A DNA stretch of 64,000 nucleotides, taken from contig BGZK01000083.1 in assembly GCA_005406025.1 (NCBI GenBank), positions 558,001 through 622,000 on the forward strand. Reading direction: 5' to 3'. The notes beneath the pieces are model-generated. The model worked only from the letters and a program-made list of their open reading frames with translations. It was not told the origin of the DNA and ran no database searches. This document shows positions 33,561 to 45,150 of the stretch, piece after piece (the first letter of the stretch is position 1; each line of letters opens with the position of its first letter). The DNA comes from Eumeta japonica. Lineage: Eukaryota > Arthropoda > Insecta > Lepidoptera > Psychidae. A program made the translations under genes and the position numbers.

Positions 33561-34000
33561 AGCGAAATAAAAAAAATAGTAGAACGTGAATCACTGTATC
33601 ATAAAATGATTACCTAACACAAAATTAGGTGAAAAATAAATGACAGAGCCAATAAATTTATACATAGTGGTATAGACTATACGTAAGTTATAAATGACAT
33701 TGACTCGTCTCGCTTTTTTACAAAGAAGTGTCACTCACCCCACGCGCTAACGGTGCTCATTCTCGGGAACCGTTCTTATATTATTAGCTGGGTAATAGTT
33801 ATTATTATCAGCTATATCAATTATAATATTTTTAAATATTTTATTGTAAATGTCAAAATAGCTATCTAGTTCCGTAAGTCAAAAGGTAATGTTCTATAAA
33901 TTAAAACGTATCAAATATTGCGTAATATAAAATTCATAATAAAAAAAATAAATATTTCACTGTTTACTTGAGTATTTAACCATACTGCAGTCCATTTACC
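33561..34000. other. AT-rich spacer, no gene seen
   Basis: No gene or known repeat recognised. Confidence 0.45.
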
Positions 34001-34290
34001 AAATGCCTTCCGCCTTGTTGAATACACAATCGAGCACGTTTACCCAAATAACTTTTTAATAGTTTAAGTTTGACTACGACCAAAAACTAGCGGCTTGGAT
34101 GGTACTAGCTTCGGGATTTCCTTAAATAATATCAAAACGTTCTCTTATAGTTCAACATTAGTAATATTTACGCCACTATCTACGGAAGTCGAAGGTCTAA
34201 ATTGTCCAAAATCGCGGAGTTTCTGGACCGCATTTAATATAGTGTTCCAATTTACACTCTATTCCGAACCGTTATTCCGTTATTCCGAAC
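34001..34290 (-). pseudogene. possible Tc1/mariner-type transposase N-terminal fragment
   Basis: With frameshifts the minus strand reads CKLEHYIKCG, then LRDFGQFRPSTSVDSG, then NITNVEL and NPEASTIQAASF. The order recalls helix-turn-helix transposases (W--F---GSV, a basic GRPR linker, a TPENI-like motif, then NP-AS-R-A). Each piece is weak and no catalytic part follows. Confidence 0.3.
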
Positions 34291-36315
34291 CGTTCACGAT
34301 AGACAGGAACTGTTTCTGAAACTTTGTCATTGCACATTGCAACAACAGTGCAACAGTGTTCGCACCGATTTCTTTATTAGACGTTTGAATATTGATACGC
34401 CATTATTGAAGTGCACGATGCAAGTATTAGATAGCGAATTGAGAAGACAAATGAACGTGAAAAGGCACACTAAGGTCACGGCCGCCGCCGGCTGCGATGC
34501 TCGAGCGCGGATACAACGCATGTGGTTTTTGAGAAGAGATAGCGATACATTGTCCGCGCGTGAGTGGAAAGGATAACTTGCAGCGAGCGAGCGGCGGATG
34601 GTAACGGCGACGAGCACTGCCTGCAAGTAACTACATAATATGACTACATATTTGAAATATTACAACTCAAAATTAGCCCAAAAAAAAATTACGAAAATAT
34701 GCAAACTCGATTCTGTTGCTGATATGAAATATATTATTTTCTAGTTTGTTATATAATTAAAATGACCTTGTATACATTATTACGTGGTTTATTTATTAAT
34801 TAAAATATATGATAGATTGAGTAAACTCAGTTAGGTTAATAAAGATCAATGTGCATATTATGGTTTGAGTGCCAAACTTAAATCCTTTAAATTGAAACAA
34901 AATAATAGTAATGTTGCGGTAGAATTAATTTCAAGAATGTAATTTTTACTAATTCATTTTTTTTAGATATACTGTTAACATTATTAGGTTGTTGATGCGA
35001 AATGATAAGATTTTACTCAAAAAAAAATAGCACAAAGCGCATAAAGAAGTTTTCACATATACTGCATTAGCATGTCGGTGATGTGGTGATTTAAACTAAT
35101 AAGATTTTATTCATTCGAAAATAGCCTAACTTGACCAAATAGGCAAATGACTATTTGATGGCGAAAGGCTTCTATCGATTTTTCGTTTTCATTCTCTCTC
35201 TCTCTCTCTCTCTCTTTCATAATTCATGATCCATACTTATATTCATTTCCAGAAGGGGGAATAGTTCCAAAATTACGACGAAGAAATCAAATAAGCATTA
35301 TACTAATTGTATTCTATTGGTTGATTTATAATTTGAAAACGTGCATCGAAGTTCAATTACAATATTTTGATAAATCAATAATAAAATTGTAAGCTATCAG
35401 TATTGTTGTTCTCTCCACTGCCGACCTTACCCTTGATTTCAGCTGCGAGAGCTCGAACCTAAGACCCGACGACGCTAGCTGGGTGCGATCTGGGGGCTGC
35501 TAACAGCCGTTGTCGCCTTTGCCACAACCGGGACAGCTTAGCACACTTTCCAGGGCACGGAGAAATTACTTCAACTTGACTTAAGCTAGAAAGTCTTCAG
35601 TAAAAGCGTCCGTGGTCACCATACAACCCGGCACCTTTCAACACGTCGACGCTCTTTAACCCCCGAGCGATCGCCGCCGTTCACGTGGTTGTGTCCCATT
35701 CGTTCCGTAGACTTCGGGTGTGGCCGGTATTTTATCATCTCTTCCATACTAGACACGTTCTGCGGAGCGCTGTAAGCGACATTTTTTTCAGGCGTCACCC
35801 GGCCCGCCGAAGCTGAGACCGGGAATCCGTCGGGTGACCCGCGAAATTGCCGACATTACCCGAACGGGCGCCGCTGATGGCCGCTCCGACGGAAAGGGGG
35901 AGGCGGGGATAAATCATTATTTTTCAGACCTTTTGAAAATTTAATGAAAATAAGCCTGTTCCCTTTGTAGGACCGCGCCGCGAAGGCATTCAGCGGTAAG
36001 TCTCGGCAATTTGTAGAAGCCGAAATTAAAATAGAGCTATTTTAAAATTTCATTTGCCGGAAGTAATGTGTTTACAGTTCTGTGGGAAGTATTCAAAGTT
36101 GTAAAATCAAAATTAAAATCGCAATTTTAGGATTAAGTTCCTTAACGCGGCTTGCGGTGGTGATTGACTGGTAGAAATCGGAACATAACCAAAAAGCGTT
36201 ACGCCTATCCCTGCGACTTTCTCTTTTCCTAAATTATTATATGAAACTCTTTGAATTTTTCGGTTCAGGAAATATTCACTTTAAAATTTAGAATAAATTT
36301 AACATCTGTACATAT
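34291..36315. other. intergenic with two GC-rich islands
   Basis: GC- and CpG-rich islands at 34470-34625 and 35440-35910 look unique and non-repetitive. Open frames in them (both strands, up to 99 codons) show no family resemblance. A (TC)n run lies at 35193-35216. The islands may be regulatory or part of untranslated exons of an unseen gene. Confidence 0.4.
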
Positions 36316-36317
36316 TA

Positions 36318-36722
36318 TGTCGGGGAAAAAGTTTTTTCGTATTTTATAAATAAGAAGTTACAGTAAAATTTCTTTGGTTGTGCTGTTTGTATCTGGCTAC
36401 TTTTTATACTATAAAATAGATGACATCTTAAAAAAGAAAAATAAAAAGTAAAACGGTCTCCCTCCATTTTGTTATTGTTTTTCTGTCCATCAATATGAGT
36501 GAATCTAATGTAGAAATTCGATGCATTTTAAAGTTCTATTACAATATAGGGAAAGATGCGGCACAAGCCGCAAAAAAAAAAAGTGACGTTTATGGACCTA
36601 ATGTAATAGAGTAGCACGAAATTAGTTCAAGCGTTATCAGTCCGGTGATTTCGACTTCGTTCCAACTGAATGTCTCACGACGCCTCATGTACAATAATCG
36701 CAGAGGTTGAGGTTCTTGTAAT
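36318..36722 (+). pseudogene. mariner 5' end fragment (mellifera/SETMAR-like lineage)
   Basis: Starts after TA with TGTCGGGGAAAAAGTTTTTT, has a leader homologous to the 5' leader of the 19.7 kb mariner (shared TTTGTATCTGGC), then ATG at about 36494 opening MSESNVEI...LKFYYNIGKDAAQAA. The frame decays after about 40 codons and the rest of the transposase is missing. A truncated copy of the same mariner family as 18494-19748. Confidence 0.75.
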
Positions 36723-37094
36723 AAGTACCAAAATTTATATTAGAAGATGTACTATCTTATTGTTTTTACACTTGTAATGAATAAAATGTAACGGTTTGAA
36801 TATTGAGTTTGTGTGAGTAGGTATATATGAGTGTGTGCGTGTACGTGTGTGCGAATACTGGTACGTATTTGAGGGACAAGTGTATGTGAGAAAAATATAT
36901 TACAAATGTTAAACAGTTAAGCAGCATGAAATTAGAGTTTAGCACATATAATAAAATCGTAAGGAAAATAAATCTGTAACATTAAATATTTTTCGAAAAA
37001 AGTAAGGTATGTATATGGACTATATACATGATAAAGACCCTAAGGTTTTTAAAGTTTTTGTTTGTTTATCTGTATGTTTGTATATTTGTCTGTT
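36723..37094. other. AT-rich spacer
   Basis: No gene. GT-rich microsatellite-like sequence (GTGTGTGCGTG type) at 36810-36870. Confidence 0.45.
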
Positions 37095-37537
37095 TATTTG
37101 TTCAAGTATCACTTAAGTACTAATGGACCGATTTGAACAAAACTTTTGTGTTTTATTAGTAATAATCAACTGCTTAATTTAAGACACAATTTATCAGGTT
37201 GCATTACCTAAGGGTTTAGAAAAATTCAAATTTTTGTAAGCTCTCAGGACAAATACAAATAGTACCTACCTATCGTTAGATTTTTCGACAGTGTGAGTGT
37301 GACAGAAAAAAATGTGTGCAATAACTTTCTTATTTCTAGAGATCAATAGAGTTCAAGAACAAGAAAAATGTTTCACTATAAACAATGTGACTTTGAAGAA
37401 TACCTCATGACACGACCTCTAAGATTTTCTATGAGTGATCAAAGACAACGAAGAAACGAAAGACAGCTTTCATGTCTTTTTAAAACGTTGTTATGTGTCA
37501 CAAACACAACGCGAATGAAGTTGCGGGCAACAGCTAG
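37095..37537 (+). mobile_element. Helitron-like non-autonomous element, copy 2
   Basis: Better preserved relative of 4690-5179. It ends GCGAATGAAGTTGCGGGCAA-CAGCTAG-T (CTAG 37534-37537); the GC-rich foldback before CTAG is the usual Helitron 3' hairpin. Non-coding. Confidence 0.65.
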
Positions 37538-38214
37538 TACAGTATAAATGTGGTTGTGTAAAGAGAAAGCATTCTTTTAAACGAAAACGAGTTATCGTAT
37601 TAACGTAACTTCTTCCTGTCTTTGGAGTTCAAATAAACCTATAACAGTTCCTTCTTACTGAATTATCTTTTCTTCACTGTAAACTGCTTGTTTTATACTT
37701 TTAATTTATAGTTTATCTCAAATTACTACGAAATATAATATTTTGAATCGCTATTAATAACACTATTTCTATACCATACCTATATAAACAAGGTATATAT
37801 TGAAAGGTGCAAGCCATTTAGTATTCTAAAAATATTAACGATTTAAATATGATTTCAACTTATCTTGGTCAAGTATTAGTTTATAGGCAAAGATGTACAA
37901 AATTTTTGGTCGCGTTCAATTTCGTTTTTATATCTCTAGGCATTTTCTTAAATTATTCTAAGACGAAACAGCCAGCCCGAAAACCTTTAAGTGACGGACA
38001 TATACATATATAGCGTTGTCAATGGGTACAAATATATATAGTCCATGTACTTCTGTTTACCTGTTTATTAAGCTCTGGTCATAATTAAAAGTCATGGGAT
38101 TTTGGGATTTTATAAAAAGGAAATAGCCCAATATCTTGGAAAAAATAATACGTAGAAGTGAATAATATAGATAATCTCGGTTTGGAGAACTTCACACGCT
38201 TTTATTTAATGAGA

Positions 38215-38259
<45 letters not shown>

Positions 38260-38282
38260 CTAAGATAAAGATTTTAATGTTT
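37538..38282. other. AT-rich spacer with (TA)n
   Basis: No gene. A (TA)n microsatellite lies at 38219-38258. Confidence 0.5.
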
Positions 38283-38972
38283 CTGAGCCGAAATGAAAAA
38301 AACGAAATCCTTATAGTTTATGTCCGTCTGTCCGTCTGTCACAGGCATTTTATTTTCGGACTATAAGTGTCTTGTATAAGCCGCTACTTAGTTTGGTGGT
38401 TAAATAACAAAAATAAATATTTCTAAGGGGGGCACACCATACATGTAACAGAAGCTGAAAAAACTCTTTTTCAACAAACATCAACGAATGGCACATATAT
38501 CGACAGTTATTTTAAAAATGCTTTAAGGGTTCTAAGCAATTTTTCTGAATACGTGAATAATTTCGGAAATAATCACTCTAAAAGTTTAAGAAACTGTGTC
38601 CCCCCTCTACTTTTTAAACAGAAATGTTCTAAACATATGAAAAAATAACGAAGGTAACGCTTAATAAATAATTTCAACCAAAATTGTTGAAAGTATTTAT
38701 TAAGAAGATATACTGTTTTTAAGTTATTGTCGAAAAACTGTGCTTCTTAACAAAAGGACGTAAGTGCCATGAAGATCTACTCATTTGCAGATGCACTTTA
38801 GTTTACACTAGTTTAATAATAATAGTCAACATACCTACTTGTTTTTCTAGTTATAGGGGACTAAAGTGCTTATAACTATTTTGTGCGGGAAACATGGAAA
38901 AAGTGTAACAACGTACTTTTTTTCATCTGTAGTGCATTTATCCGTAATTATGGCTTCGGAACCCTACAATGA
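38283..38972 (+). repeat. GGGTTCCG-type inverted-repeat element, copy 1
   Basis: Homologous over about 0.7 kb to 55499-56894 (minus the insertion there). Shared blocks include CCTTATAGTTT-TGTCCG, GTGTCTTGTATAAG-CGCTACTTA, ACAAAAGGACGTAAGTGCC and CTTCGGAACCCTA. The left end is eroded. Open frames are accidental. From my knowledge, elements starting GGGTTCCG and ending CGGAACCC are widespread in Lepidoptera. Confidence 0.7.
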
Positions 38973-39544
38973 GCATGGTCCGACATGCTCTTGGCCAATT
39001 TTATTTAGTACTTTCATTAGTATGCACTACTGTTATTTCTGTTTCAGAGGTTTATTTACGGCATTTGTCACTCGTGATTAAAAAAAAATATGCATTCCAT
39101 GAAATTATGTTAATTATCCAGACTCTAACACTCTCGTATAGACTACCAGAACAATAAACATGCGTTTGCTTCTATCTGACGATCCAAAATTGAGGCGTGA
39201 TAATCCATTTAATCTTTGTGTGAATAACAGAAATTGCAATTAAGTTAGTAACGACGATATATAATCCTAGACGAATATCGAAATTTGCTGGCGTGTAGAC
39301 CGAAAAGCCCGTGACCGCAGCCAGTCAGCGAAAGCCAATAACCAACTTTGTAAACACAAACCTCATTGAAGCGCAAACGAGTAAACAATTATGGATTATC
39401 CAACCCTTGTATGTTATAATTTAAGGTTAATTTGATTTATTAGTGTTGTGTTTTGCAACATACAATGCGTTATGTGTTCCACATTGAATTTCATATTATA
39501 ATGTATAAATTATACAACAAACGAATCAAGAGGATCAAGCATGC
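38973..39544. other. intergenic, no gene seen
   Basis: No gene. The first about 40 bp (GAGCATGGTCCGACATGCTC) is a small palindromic tail shared with the other copy at 56898-56917. Confidence 0.4.
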
Positions 39545-40260
39545 GTGTAAAGCATGGAAAGATCTATGACGTCTGAACAACGCTTGTCCGCTTTTGTGTA
39601 TACACACGTACTTGGAGGAGAGAGGAAAAGTAATATAGACGCTTTATGGTTGTGGTCAAAGGGTTAACGAACAAAATTGTGGATATAAGAGTATAATGAA
39701 GGGATAACGTAGGTACGGATTACTTTTTAGTGGTCTGCAGAATTGAAAAGTTACATCAGCTTTGGCGATACCCAGTGAAAATGGACACTATGAAATCAGA
39801 TCGAAGAAAAATCTGTAAACATCAAGATCCGAATGTGTAAGATGACTACGTAAAGCGATTTAAGGAAAGGTTGGATGAAAAACCTACAAATATGAATGTT
39901 GAAAGCGAGAGGAATTTTGATACACAAGGAAATTTGTATTTAAGACGTTATATTGATTGTGTAAAAAATAAATGAGAGCAAAATAAAAATAACTCTTGGT
40001 GGAATTTCGGTGGTAAGGATGTAAAGAAAAGAATGTAGTAGATGGAAGCATGGTTAGGTTTATTGCCTGCTAAGGCTAACTAACCATAGAGTGCAAAGAA
40101 CGGGCACTTTGAAAGACAATTAAAAGAAGTTGAAAGGTATTATAAGGTTGTAAAAATGAAAGTTGAAGAATGTGTGGAAAGAATACGAATAAAATAAAAG
40201 AAGGACACGAAAGGAGACTTTCGATTGATTTCCTGAAAAACCATTTTGTTTTCTGGTTTA
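39545..40260 (+). pseudogene. non-LTR retrotransposon fragment (endonuclease-RT linker)
   Basis: Broken plus-strand frames read YFLVVCRIEKLHQLWRYPVK, then VKRFKERLDEKPTNMNVESE, NNSWWNFGGKDVKK, and further on LKEVERYYKVVKMKVEECVERI. This order (a decayed SDH-type end of the endonuclease, an LxxRFRERLD helix, a WWN-x(4)-VK motif, then a coiled segment) is that of the region between endonuclease and reverse transcriptase in RTE/CFDP2-like elements. No catalytic RT motif is present. Stops and frameshifts are frequent. Confidence 0.6.
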
Positions 40261-40280
40261 TCGTGAAAAAGACCCGGAAC

Positions 40281-40306
40281 ATGAGTTACACAATAGTGTA
40301 ACTCAT
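40281..40306. repeat. perfect 11-bp hairpin followed by T-run
   Basis: ATGAGTTACAC-AATA-GTGTAACTCAT, immediately followed by seven T. It resembles a hairpin terminator in form but sits in eukaryotic DNA just beyond a retrotransposon fragment, so no such role is claimed. Confidence 0.8.
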
Positions 40307-41792
40307 TTTTTTGTACTTTAATCAAAATCATTGTATACCTTTTTAAATATGTGGATTTCCGTGAATATAATATCGAAAAAATTTACACATTTTACTCTGG
40401 ACGTAAAAAACCACACAGCGTCAACTAAAACAAAAACAACTTTATCAGGTTTTCACGACCTAAATTAATTATTTTGGTAAAACATTTATTGAAGTCACTA
40501 CGTAAGGTATCTGACATAATTTTTCAATTTATTACAAGGGTTATGATGCCACAAGTATGCTAAAAAAGTAAAAACAGAAGAGTGCCGAACTGAGAAAACT
40601 ATATATGTAAACATGTATTAGAAGTCTGTGGTTGCTGTTTACCCTTAACACTTATGGAAAATAGGCGTAAGCATAATATGAACTGTTTAGTATACTTTTT
40701 CATAGATTTTATTACGTACGGTACGTTTTGATAGCCTTTTCAAATTGCTCTGTAAATTTTATCATCTACCACTCTAAAACGTGCTATGTTCAAAATCATT
40801 AAATCTATAGATGTATTAATAGGCCAAGATAACATTGTTTGGTATTGAGAAACTATTGGCAATAAGGTAACCCAACGAACTCAGAGAATGAAATTTGTGA
40901 GACTCAAAGCGAAAACTCAACAGATAGCAGAATTGAGTTTGATTATTACAAGCGATTTTCCGAAAAAGACGCGAGCTAGACACATGGATCACGTACGGCC
41001 GGCCGTCTGCCGTTAACGAAGAAGTGCTACGGTATGGCAATGAGACAGCACGTCGTGCGTTAGGAGTCACGTTGAGCGCTTTTAAGAGACACTGTATATA
41101 TTTTTTTTGTCTGCTGTGTTTTAGTTACTGCATTAGGCGTTTTCGGACTATTTCTATCGCATCGAAGGTAATCCCAGAGTATTACTTTAACTCTGAAATG
41201 GAATTCGAGATCAAAAAGGTAAACAAAAGTGTCGCCATCTCAAAATAATAACCTTATTTTAGGAGTTTGTCGAAAAGTGCTAAAATATCGCCTTAAAATT
41301 TTATACGTACCTTAAACAAATAAAAAAAAATTACAATCTCCATCTTTAAAGTGACATACTATTTAAAAATCAAATATAAGTTTTTGAAATAAAATCGTAA
41401 ATATTTATTTTCCGTTACTGGCAATAAGATAGAAGTCCTAAACATTAGGCTTTTCGTTTATAATTTTTGCTATAGAGAAGAAGATGTACATTTAAAGAAA
41501 ATCAATTTAAACAATTAATATTATAATGTTCAATCAATTATATAAATCAATTCAATTTTCAACACTGGTCTATAAGTCCCGCGAACGGCGTATAACTGGT
41601 CGCTGTTTTGCTTTCATTCGGTTTCTGACGTTTGTCGCTATATAATACGTTTCTCCCTGTTTATAATTGCATTTACAAATTTTTATTCAGTGTTGAGTTT
41701 TTGTTTTGTTGTTATGTTTTTTACGGTTTGTGTCTTACGTTTTCTGTTTGTATTGTTATTACATTGACGCGTGTTCGCGTAAACAATACACT
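40307..41792. other. AT-rich intergenic, no gene seen
   Basis: No gene recognised. A GC-richer stretch at 40960-41080 gives YGRPSAVNEEVL on the plus strand, faintly transposase-like but too short to call. Confidence 0.4.
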
Positions 41793-42165
41793 ATGGATAC
41801 GGAACCATATTCTTCGAACAAAAAGGACATCATATCACCGCCTAACAAGAAATAGCGCACTATCATGTTTATCTGAAAATGATAAGGAATACTTGCAAGT
41901 ATTGTTTACAAGAATTGGCCTAAGAATCGACATTGGTCCTTGAGTTATTACGTTAAGAATGCCGCCGAGATTTCAGGTATTTCGGCAGTGACAGTTCGCA
42001 AGACAGTGGAAGAAAATAGAAAGACAACGTAAAACTGGCCCCTAAAAGGAATATTCTTGATAAAGTTGACGAATTTAACTTTTGGAGCATAAGACGAAAA
42101 ATGCACACTTTCTTTTATAAAAATGAAATTCCGCTAGTTAAAATAGTTGATAGATTAGAGTAATA
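41793..42165 (+). pseudogene. transposase-like helix-turn-helix N-terminal fragment
   Basis: From an ATG at 41793 (MDTEPYSSNKKDI) broken frames read AAEISGISAVTVRKTVEENR, then VDEFNFWSIRRKMHTFFYKNEIP and LVKIVDRL. A helix-turn-helix followed by DDFD--A-RR-IH-FY-----P resembles the N-terminus of insect DDE superfamily transposases. Catalytic parts are not seen. Several stops. Confidence 0.45.
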
Positions 42166-42531
42166 ATTTTCATGGCAAGCAAATATATGTATAGTCTGTG
42201 TAGGAAAATGTTGAATATCCCTGAAATGTCACTTTGACAGTGATATTTCTTTGTTAACATTTTTCATCTCAAACTTTACTTCTATTTCAGAGTACAACCT
42301 AAATAATTAATATCTGAATATAACTGCTTCCTAGGACTTTTAAACGTCGACACCTAATGAAAATCGATTTAAAAAAAATCACATTAACATAGTATCAATT
42401 TAACGAATTTTTCCAAGTTGTAAAATTTTCTTAGTCTGAAGTTAAAAAGAATATGTCTCATAAGATAAATAGCTAATACTGGTAATTTCTCAAGATTGAT
42501 TTAAAAAATTTGACCCTAAAGGTCAACTCTG

Positions 42532-43037
42532 CAACTTCCCGCTAATTTTATCCGTTTCGTAGTTATTTCAAAAAAAAACGGTTTGTTTCGATTTCTTTCA
42601 ACAAAGATTTCAATGGACTTGTTTTTACAGGGTCAAGAGCTGGTTAGAATTTGAAATCGATCGGTCCAGCCGTTTCGTAGTTATTCCAAAAAAACCGTTT
42701 TTTTGCTTTCTTTCGACAACGATTTCTCACAAACGAATCAACCGATTTTGACCCGGTTTGCGGCAATCGACGTGTTTTTAATAGGTTGAAAGCTGATTAG
42801 ATTTTGGAATTGATCGGTCAAGCCGTTTTAAAGTTATTTTAAAAAAACACTCACAAAATTTTTTTTTTTAGTTTTTTGAAAATTTCTCAAAATCTACCGG
42901 TCCAAATCGACCCAAACTTTGAGAAATCTACGGCGTTCCAAAGAGTTTGACCAAACTTGGTGAAACTCTTTGGAACACCGTTTAGTGGGCTCGACTCGGT
43001 CAAGCCGTTTAAAAGTTATAAGAGGTTTACATACATC

Positions 43038-43077
<40 letters not shown>

Positions 43078-43251
43078 GACACACACACTCACACACATCC
43101 ACACAGACATACGGATATCATCTTAGGGATGATCAGGGAAGCTTCCTAGACGTTCAGAACGTCGAGATCTGATGAGAACTCGATTTTTGCAAAATGGGGT
43201 GAAACCAATAACTTCCCGAAAATTTTAGAAAATTTTCTTCACGGGAAGTTG
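42532..43251. repeat. interspersed repeat bounded by CAACTTCCCG / CGGGAAGTTG
   Basis: 0.72 kb element with 10-bp perfect inverted ends (42532-42541 and 43242-43251). The interior has three loosely repeated paragraphs containing GGTC-AGCCGTTT-GTAGTTATT and a (CA)n run. The last 45 bp also forms a local hairpin (AACTTCCCG...CGGGAAGTT). Non-coding. Confidence 0.6.
43045..43075. repeat. (AC)n microsatellite
   Basis: About 15 AC dinucleotides within the surrounding repeat, followed by further CA-rich sequence to 43110. Confidence 0.95.
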
Positions 43252-44259
43252 AAAATCTTTATTTTGATATCATAGTCACACTTTTAATAAATTATGCAAC
43301 TGCTAATAAATTAAACAGAGTATGCCGTTTAACCACAAACATCATCTAAATCTAAATATTTATTATCACTAATAAATAACTAGAATGAAGTCATAAAAAT
43401 CCAAAAATCAACAACACTGGTAACTTTACTAAATTCACATATACCATGGATACATGGGATGTGATGAGATTTAATGTCGTCTAATTCTCCGGATTACCGT
43501 GTGATTTATTTATTACCTCGTTCAGAAACACATGCCTTTTAGAATTTATATTTCAAAATATTAATGAATCCAATTGTGCTTCGATAATATAATTTTTGGC
43601 AAGCAATGTAGCAGTATAGTGCTACTGGGACGCAATCAGAAAACCCGCTGATATATGGTGAGTGTTATAGATTTCTTTGAAATTTCTTTGGAAAAAGTTG
43701 CACAGATTTAAAAAAAAATTTCTGTGCATAAACACCAACAGAAATGAACAAAATTGTTCGTATAACCTGTATAGTGCCTGTTTAGAATTATTTATGGATT
43801 ATGGGTCAATTTACCTAAAATTTTATATACTATTTTGGCGAATAAGAGATACTGCTAAAAAAGAATAATCGATATTATTTTACGCCAAATATCTGTCTAG
43901 GCGTAATAAATAGACAACATTGCTCGACAAAGACAGCTTGGCTGATCATTCAATTATAATAGTATTAATGACAATTAATAGTCTCCCGCAAGGCACGGAA
44001 GTAAAATACAAGCAACAAATTAAACATAGTCCATGGTACAAATAACATGTTCGTGATATATACGACGTTACGGAGCAACTGAATCTACAATTTGAATACT
44101 TTGAAAACCGATGAAACAATTTAATTCACGAAGTTTACTAAAAGGAGGCTTCTTCAAAGGGATTTCGAGTATTTCGTCACAAAAGGACGAACCGGAAAGC
44201 GATCCCAGCTCCGCGTGCACACAGGGAAAGATCACCATCAAATTCGCATAAGCATTCAA
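43252..44259. other. AT-rich intergenic, no gene seen
   Basis: No gene or shared repeat recognised. Confidence 0.45.
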
Positions 44260-44640
44260 TCACGGCGGTCATCCGCGATCTGGCGAAAAGGGTCCGCGCT
44301 ATCTCCGGCACGAGGGCCACCCCGCTCGGCTAACACACGGCGAGGCCGTTAAATTAAGCGATAAATCACAGCAGCAGCTGTTACTACGTAATATTTTCTT
44401 CAAGTGCACTTATTTCTTGTATAATAGGGGATTACGTGAAACGCCTCTCCGTATATTACTTGTAATGGCCGCGCGCGCAGGAGACTGGAAGGGGCGTGGG
44501 GGGCTGGGAGAATAATTAATTAATCCGGATTCCCGAGAGAAGTACAATTGTATCTTCACTTCCGTCATGAGAAATCCGACTCGGATACCGGGCCATCTGT
44601 GGCTTCGAGAGGCGAGAGTATAAGTTGGGAAGTTACTTCA
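44260..44640. other. GC-rich unique island, possible regulatory DNA
   Basis: Dense CpG patches alternate with homeodomain-type AT cores (GTTAAATTAAGCGATAAATC at 44349-44368, TTAATTAATCCGGATT at 44517-44532) and a CAGCAGCTG E-box. No coding signal. It is upstream or downstream of the candidate exon at 44857-45150. Regulatory function is a guess from composition. Confidence 0.35.
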
Positions 44641-44856
44641 GCATTTATAATATTAGTATGGATTCGTTGAGCCGACACTATAGCTCGACGCAGACAGAAT
44701 GGCTGTCGCCGACCGTTGAAGTGACAGTGGCCTGAACTGAGCCTTGACCGTGCTCTCGGAAGAACGGAGCGAGCGGTTCGATTTGATTTAATCGTCGATC
44801 ACTTCGTTTGGGGGATCAAACCTATTACCTTCTGCTTTTGTTGTCTGCTGCATTAC

Positions 44857-45150
44857 TTATTGTTGTCTTTGGGTAGTATCAGATTTTGTTTTAATCATCC
44901 CCCTGCCGAGATTTGTTATATGGAAATCTTTCTCGTTTGCATCGGCTCGGATCTTAAGCCGCCCGCGCTGGCCCGTCGCGGCTTGGGCCTGGTGACGGCA
45001 ATCGTCACCAACGCGACGACAACGGCGTAGCGACGTAGCGAGAGGTAGCGAGTTGTTTAATACGACTCGTGTTAAATACTCATCAATAAATTCGCCTCCT
45101 CCTCCTAGAACACCTCCTAGTCCGGAACCGATGTTTTTAACTATGTCCAT
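44857..45150 (-). CDS. candidate glycine-rich N-terminal coding exon, unidentified
   Basis: A 97-codon minus-strand frame beginning MDIVKNIGSGLGGVLGGGGE and continuing FIDEYLTRVV, in a GC-rich context. The first 30 residues look protein-like: a short amphipathic start, a Gly-rich loop, an acidic helix. The remainder (Arg/Ala-rich, then Thr/Lys-rich) is less convincing, so the true exon may end at an internal splice donor; a GAGTATTT at about codon 24 and GGTGACG near codon 47 are only weak donors. A possible acceptor, TTCGTTCCTAG, lies about 45 bp before the ATG. A glycine-rich start is seen in calpain small subunits, but the rest does not match, so no family is assigned. Confidence 0.35.
   Translation of the reverse strand: MDIVKNIGSGLGGVLGGGGEFIDEYLTRVVLNNSLPLATSLRRCRRVGDDCRHQAQAATGQRGRLKIRADANEKDFHITNLGRGMIKTKSDTTQRQQ

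Noticed and set aside
34327..34626. 99-codon minus-strand frame over a GC-rich island
   Set aside because: No recognisable domain, and a competing frame of similar length exists on the other strand; GC-rich islands produce such frames by chance.
35616..35798. 60-codon minus-strand frame in a GC-rich island
   Set aside because: Hydrophilic and without family match; no splice sites or neighbours support it.
40281..40313. Hairpin plus T-run resembling a bacterial terminator
   Set aside because: Nuclear eukaryotic context with no RNA polymerase III or bacterial gene upstream; the resemblance is formal only.
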